From an uncultured Paenibacillaceae bacterium (GTDB lineage: Bacteria > Bacillota > Bacilli > Paenibacillales > K13): a stretch of 64,000 nucleotides of DNA. Shown here piece after piece: positions 61,150-64,000 of the stretch (within the stretch, counting starts at the first letter, position 1; every line of letters starts with the position of its first letter). Made by a program: the position numbers and the translations under genes. The stretch lies in the NCBI GenBank assembly GCA_913056365.1, contig CAJXLT010000001.1:248001-312000 (forward strand), written 5' to 3'. A model generated the notes under the pieces. The model was not told the origin of the DNA. It did no database searches and saw only the letters and a program-made list of their open reading frames with translations.

Positions 61150-63219
61150 CTATTTCTCCTCTTCTAATTTTTTGGCTAACCATGACAGTCCATCGGATAT
61201 ATATTTAGGCAACCGAGGAATTTCCCCTATATCATTTTCAATAATAAATTTATATAGAAGTTCATTTGCAAAATCACTTTTATTTTTTGATAATTTGTTT
61301 TGAAGTTTATAAGAATTGTCTTTTATTTTGTTGAGATTATTTTCATTACCCATAATCTCTTTACATATATTCGGCTTTATACTCTTTAATACATTAACTA
61401 GTAATTCATTGTGGTAATTTGTTAGAATAAACGCTTCTTCAAAACTTGTTGCATAATATTCATTAATCTTACCTTGGTAAGCAATATGCATATTTTCAAT
61501 CTCAAACATCTCTTTTTTTAGAATATCTAATTTATCAGAGTTACCATTGTACTTCTTAATAGTTTCGTTAGTTGTTAATCTCTCTGTTAAATCAGATATT
61601 TGCTTGAAATTATCTTTTTCATCTTTGTTTCTTTTTATATCTAGATCCGTAATTAACAATGCTGGTACTTTGAGTAACTTTATTAGCTCATGGTAAACAA
61701 GTCCGTGAGCGCCATCAATATTAAATATAGAGATGTAATATTTGTTAAGTTTAATATTTGTATCAATATAGTATTTTAAAAGTGTATCTTCAGTGATTCC
61801 CTCAACAAATATAATTGCATCAGAGAAAAACAATTCAGAAACTTTGTACTTAATATGTTTTTTTAGAAACTTAAGATCATTTTCTTTCTTTTCATTATTT
61901 GTTTCATTATGTGGAATAATTATATCATCATATAAATTCACGACATTAGTATGGTTACTTTTTATAGTAACGTAATTTATGTTATTGAATGTGTATCCGC
62001 TATGTATTTTACTATTCAAAATATGAGAGGAGTGTGTTGTAATTATTAACTGGCTATTTACATTCTTTTTCTTATTTTTTAATAGAGATGCTATAGCTTC
62101 ATTTATATTTTTAATAAATAATTCTTGCATTTGTGGATGCATGAATGTTTCTGGTTCTTCAATCGAAATAAGATTAACCTTACTATTAAATGAGTCCTCT
62201 GGATATTTTTCCATATAGTCAATAAGATCGGCAATTATCATCATTAGGTTTGTATATCCTAGCCCAAACTGATTTTCAGGTATATTTAAACCACGTTCAA
62301 CATATTCATATTTAATTAAATTATTCATCATCTTTTGAAAAGTTAAATCAGCACTTAACAGTACTTTAAGTCTTTCATTTGATTCAATTTCTTCTAGTGA
62401 TTGATTAATACTTGTTGTGTGCCTTTTATCAATCAAGTCAGTAAGTTCTTCATTTATATCAGCAATTTTTTTGTTAAGTTCATTTCCTTCTTCTTTTAAA
62501 AATGATTTATAGCGATACTCGATTATTTTACTAAACGCTTTTGACAGACAATTGTCACTCTCGATATTATTTGCTTTTATTAATCTTAGTTCAATTAAAT
62601 TATTTATCTTAAAATCCTTTATGTATTCATCCTCTGTGTTATAGTAGTTTGTTTTGAATTTTGAAGTATTTATCAACTCAAAGAATCTTCTTAATAAAAC
62701 ACTCTCTTGCTGACCTTGTGTTTCTTGTATAATATGTTTGATATCTCTGAAAAACACTTCGTCGTTTTCTAATTCCACTTTTATAACAATTTCCAACTCT
62801 GAATTATCAACATCTGTTAATCTCATAAAAGGCACTATATTTGTTATTAAGTCATTGCTACTATTTTCAATTCCTATACAAATATTAAATTGTAGAAACG
62901 GGGAAACAATTTTTTCTTTAGATTTGTTATCTAATTTTGGTATTAGTTCTTCATATGTATCCAACAAACCTTTCAGATAGGAAAAATTAAAATCATTTGC
63001 CTTAAATCGATCTTTATTGTTGATAAGATAATCTACAGCCTTTACTATAGTTGTTTTGCCACAATTATTCTTTCCTACAATCAAGGTAGTTGTAGGAGCA
63101 ATGTTTAATTCCTGTTTGTCTTTTTGCTCTCGATAACTTTTAGCATCGACGAATTCTACTTTGTTATTATTTTCACCAAATTTTCTGAAGTTGGTGATCT
63201 TTAAACTTTTCAAATACAT
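61150..63219 (-). CDS. gajA-like: OLD-family ATPase/TOPRIM nuclease, GajA-like
   Basis: The 689-residue protein has an N-terminal ABC-type ATPase: SLKITNFRKFGENN, Walker A IVGKNNCGKTTIV (49-60), Walker B LISIEEPETFMHPQMQ and H-loop TTHSSHIL. A C-terminal TOPRIM domain follows with FVEGITEDTLL and LLITDLDIKRN. This is the OLD nuclease plan of GajA, which nicks or degrades invading DNA. With the UvrD-like gene directly after it, a Gabija-type system is the best reading; a different class 2 OLD/helicase system is the alternative. GGAGGGT precedes the ATG. A TATAAT promoter lies ~75 bases upstream. Confidence 0.82.
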   Translation of the reverse strand: MYLKSLKITNFRKFGENNNKVEFVDAKSYREQKDKQELNIAPTTTLIVGKNNCGKTTIVKAVDYLINNKDRFKANDFNFSYLKGLLDTYEELIPKLDNKSKEKIVSPFLQFNICIGIENSSNDLITNIVPFMRLTDVDNSELEIVIKVELENDEVFFRDIKHIIQETQGQQESVLLRRFFELINTSKFKTNYYNTEDEYIKDFKINNLIELRLIKANNIESDNCLSKAFSKIIEYRYKSFLKEEGNELNKKIADINEELTDLIDKRHTTSINQSLEEIESNERLKVLLSADLTFQKMMNNLIKYEYVERGLNIPENQFGLGYTNLMMIIADLIDYMEKYPEDSFNSKVNLISIEEPETFMHPQMQELFIKNINEAIASLLKNKKKNVNSQLIITTHSSHILNSKIHSGYTFNNINYVTIKSNHTNVVNLYDDIIIPHNETNNEKKENDLKFLKKHIKYKVSELFFSDAIIFVEGITEDTLLKYYIDTNIKLNKYYISIFNIDGAHGLVYHELIKLLKVPALLITDLDIKRNKDEKDNFKQISDLTERLTTNETIKKYNGNSDKLDILKKEMFEIENMHIAYQGKINEYYATSFEEAFILTNYHNELLVNVLKSIKPNICKEIMGNENNLNKIKDNSYKLQNKLSKNKSDFANELLYKFIIENDIGEIPRLPKYISDGLSWLAKKLEEEK

Positions 63220-63293
63220 TTTTTACCCTCCAATTCAATACAATTTAAATCTAGGTGGTTTAAATTTCTTTTAATTCGACATATACTTCCACT

Positions 63294-63321
63294 ATTATAC
63301 ACCTATTACACACTATTTGAA
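63294..63321 (-). promoter_or_regulatory. Promoter of the Gabija-like operon
   Basis: On the minus strand TTCAAA (63316-63321) and TATAAT (63294-63299) are 16 bases apart, placing the start ~70 bases before the ATG of the nuclease gene. The -10 is perfect, the -35 weak. Confidence 0.55.
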
Positions 63322-63335
63322 TATATTTGTGTAAT

Positions 63336-64000
63336 GTAAACTAAAAATACCCCGAATGATCAAAGTCATTTCCCCGAAAAAATCGTGCAAAATTCCCCAT
63401 CATGATCGTGGGGGACAAACTGTTCGATCACAACGAACCGATACCTTTCGTAAGAGGTGAACGACGAGAGGTTCGGTGATGGGAGATGTTGAAGATGAGT
63501 TAGGTGGAAATGATCAAAGATCTGCAGAGCAAGGGGTTGGGTCCTGTGGCTATAGCCGAACGGTTGCAGGTCGATCGAAAGACGGTGAGCAAATACATGG
63601 CCCATGAAACGTTCGTGTAGCAAGTTCGCAAGGCAGCCCTACCTTCCAAGCTAGATCCGTATAAGCCGCTCATTCAGCAGTGGTTCGAAGAAGACCGCAA
63701 GAATCGCTATAAGCAGCGGCATACAGCCATGCGTATTCACAAGCACTTGATCGCCGAGTGTGAAGACTACTATGCTTCCTACCCGCTGGTGCAACGCTAT
63801 GTGAAGAACTTGCGTGACTATCATCACCAAGAAGGCACATTAGAACTAGATTGGCAGCCCGGAGAAGCTCAGGTGGACTTTGGAGAGGCGGACTTCTTGG
63901 ATGCGGGAGGCCAAAAGCGCATGTACAACTTTCTGTGCGTCAGCTCCCCCTACAGTAACGCCAGTTACGTTTAGCTCTTTGGCGGAGAGACCGCAGGTGC
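63336..64000 (+). mobile_element. IS21-like insertion sequence, left part, decayed
   Basis: The end begins around TGTAAACTAAAAATACCCC (63336-63354) and is followed by further CCCCGAA-type short repeats at ~63371 and TTCCCCAT at ~63393, as in the multiple terminal repeats of IS21 elements. The transposase gene follows and continues beyond the window edge, so the right end is not visible. Confidence 0.7.
63504..64000 (+). pseudogene. istA: IS21-family transposase IstA, two in-frame stops, partial
   Basis: The frame starts at GTG 63504 (or ATG 63510) with an IstA-like HTH (LQSKGLGPVAIAERLQVDRK). It is interrupted by TAG at 63618-63620 and again at 63972-63974. Between the stops it reads normally (RYVKNLRDYHHQEG, then WQPGEAQVDFGEADF with the first catalytic aspartate), and after the second stop LFGGETAG continues the family pattern. 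The gene is therefore inactive and runs out of the window. Confidence 0.85.

Overview
The window looks like a chromosomal segment of a Paenibacillus-type Firmicute. The grounds are protein style rather than any database match: copper-amine-oxidase-like stalk domains and WG repeats in secreted proteins, strong AGGAGG-type ribosome binding sites with frequent GTG/TTG starts, GH51/GH43 hemicellulases, NarL-type two-component systems beside ABC-2 exporters, and an ETX/MTX2-like pore-forming protein. Most of the window has balanced composition. The last ~10 kb is clearly AT-rich and carries decayed insertion sequences.

Layout. 1-4.7 kb: end of a secreted protein, a histidine kinase/SARP-like response regulator pair and a pore-forming-toxin-like protein. 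4.8-12.6 kb: an arabinoside-utilisation patch (ArsR-type regulator and DinB-like protein divergent from a GH51 arabinofuranosidase, a WG-repeat protein, an AraC regulator, a GH43 enzyme). 13.4-17.5 kb: a five-gene ABC-2 exporter/two-component operon. 17.9-37.6 kb: a 20-gene, single-strand, tightly overlapping biosynthetic cluster. 37.8-43 kb: a chemoreceptor, a DUF6174-like secreted protein and a DUF6323/DUF6179-like pair. 43-52 kb: a KAS III fused to a haem-oxygenase-like diiron domain with a companion protein, a LysR regulator, and an ABC importer with a metallo-hydrolase. 52-55 kb: a secreted CYTH-like protein and a GH43 xylosidase. 54.8-64 kb: small regulators, a toxin-antitoxin pair, a decayed IS1634-like element, a Gabija-like OLD-nuclease/UvrD-helicase operon, and a decayed IS21-like element running off the end.

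The most interesting object is the 17.9-37.6 kb cluster. It combines three parts. The first is a type II fatty-acid/polyketide core: ACP, ketosynthase with a complete Cys-His-His triad, a chain-length-factor-like partner that lacks the cysteine, and a FabZ-like dehydratase. The second is a catechol starter module resembling three of the petrobactin Asb proteins: an AsbF-like 3-dehydroshikimate dehydratase, an AsbC-like AMP ligase and an AsbD-like carrier protein, with no AsbA/AsbB/AsbE. A second ligase/ACP pair is also present. The third is an amino-sugar and glycan part: Gfo/Idh/MocA oxidoreductase, DegT aminotransferase, four glycosyltransferases of different families, three BtrH-like cysteine acyltransferases and an ABC exporter. 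The inference is a glycan or glycoside acylated from carrier proteins with a 3,4-dihydroxybenzoyl-primed, possibly polyene, chain. Ketoreductase, malonyl transferase, phosphopantetheinyl transferase and regulator genes are not in the cluster and would have to come from elsewhere.

Several smaller points stand out. An intergenic repeat family has copies 33 kb apart. Four ~35-bp tandem units lie in the arabinofuranosidase promoter region. A perfect LysR-type box lies between the LysR gene and the importer. No tRNA, rRNA or CRISPR array was seen. All family assignments are from reading motifs, not from searches.
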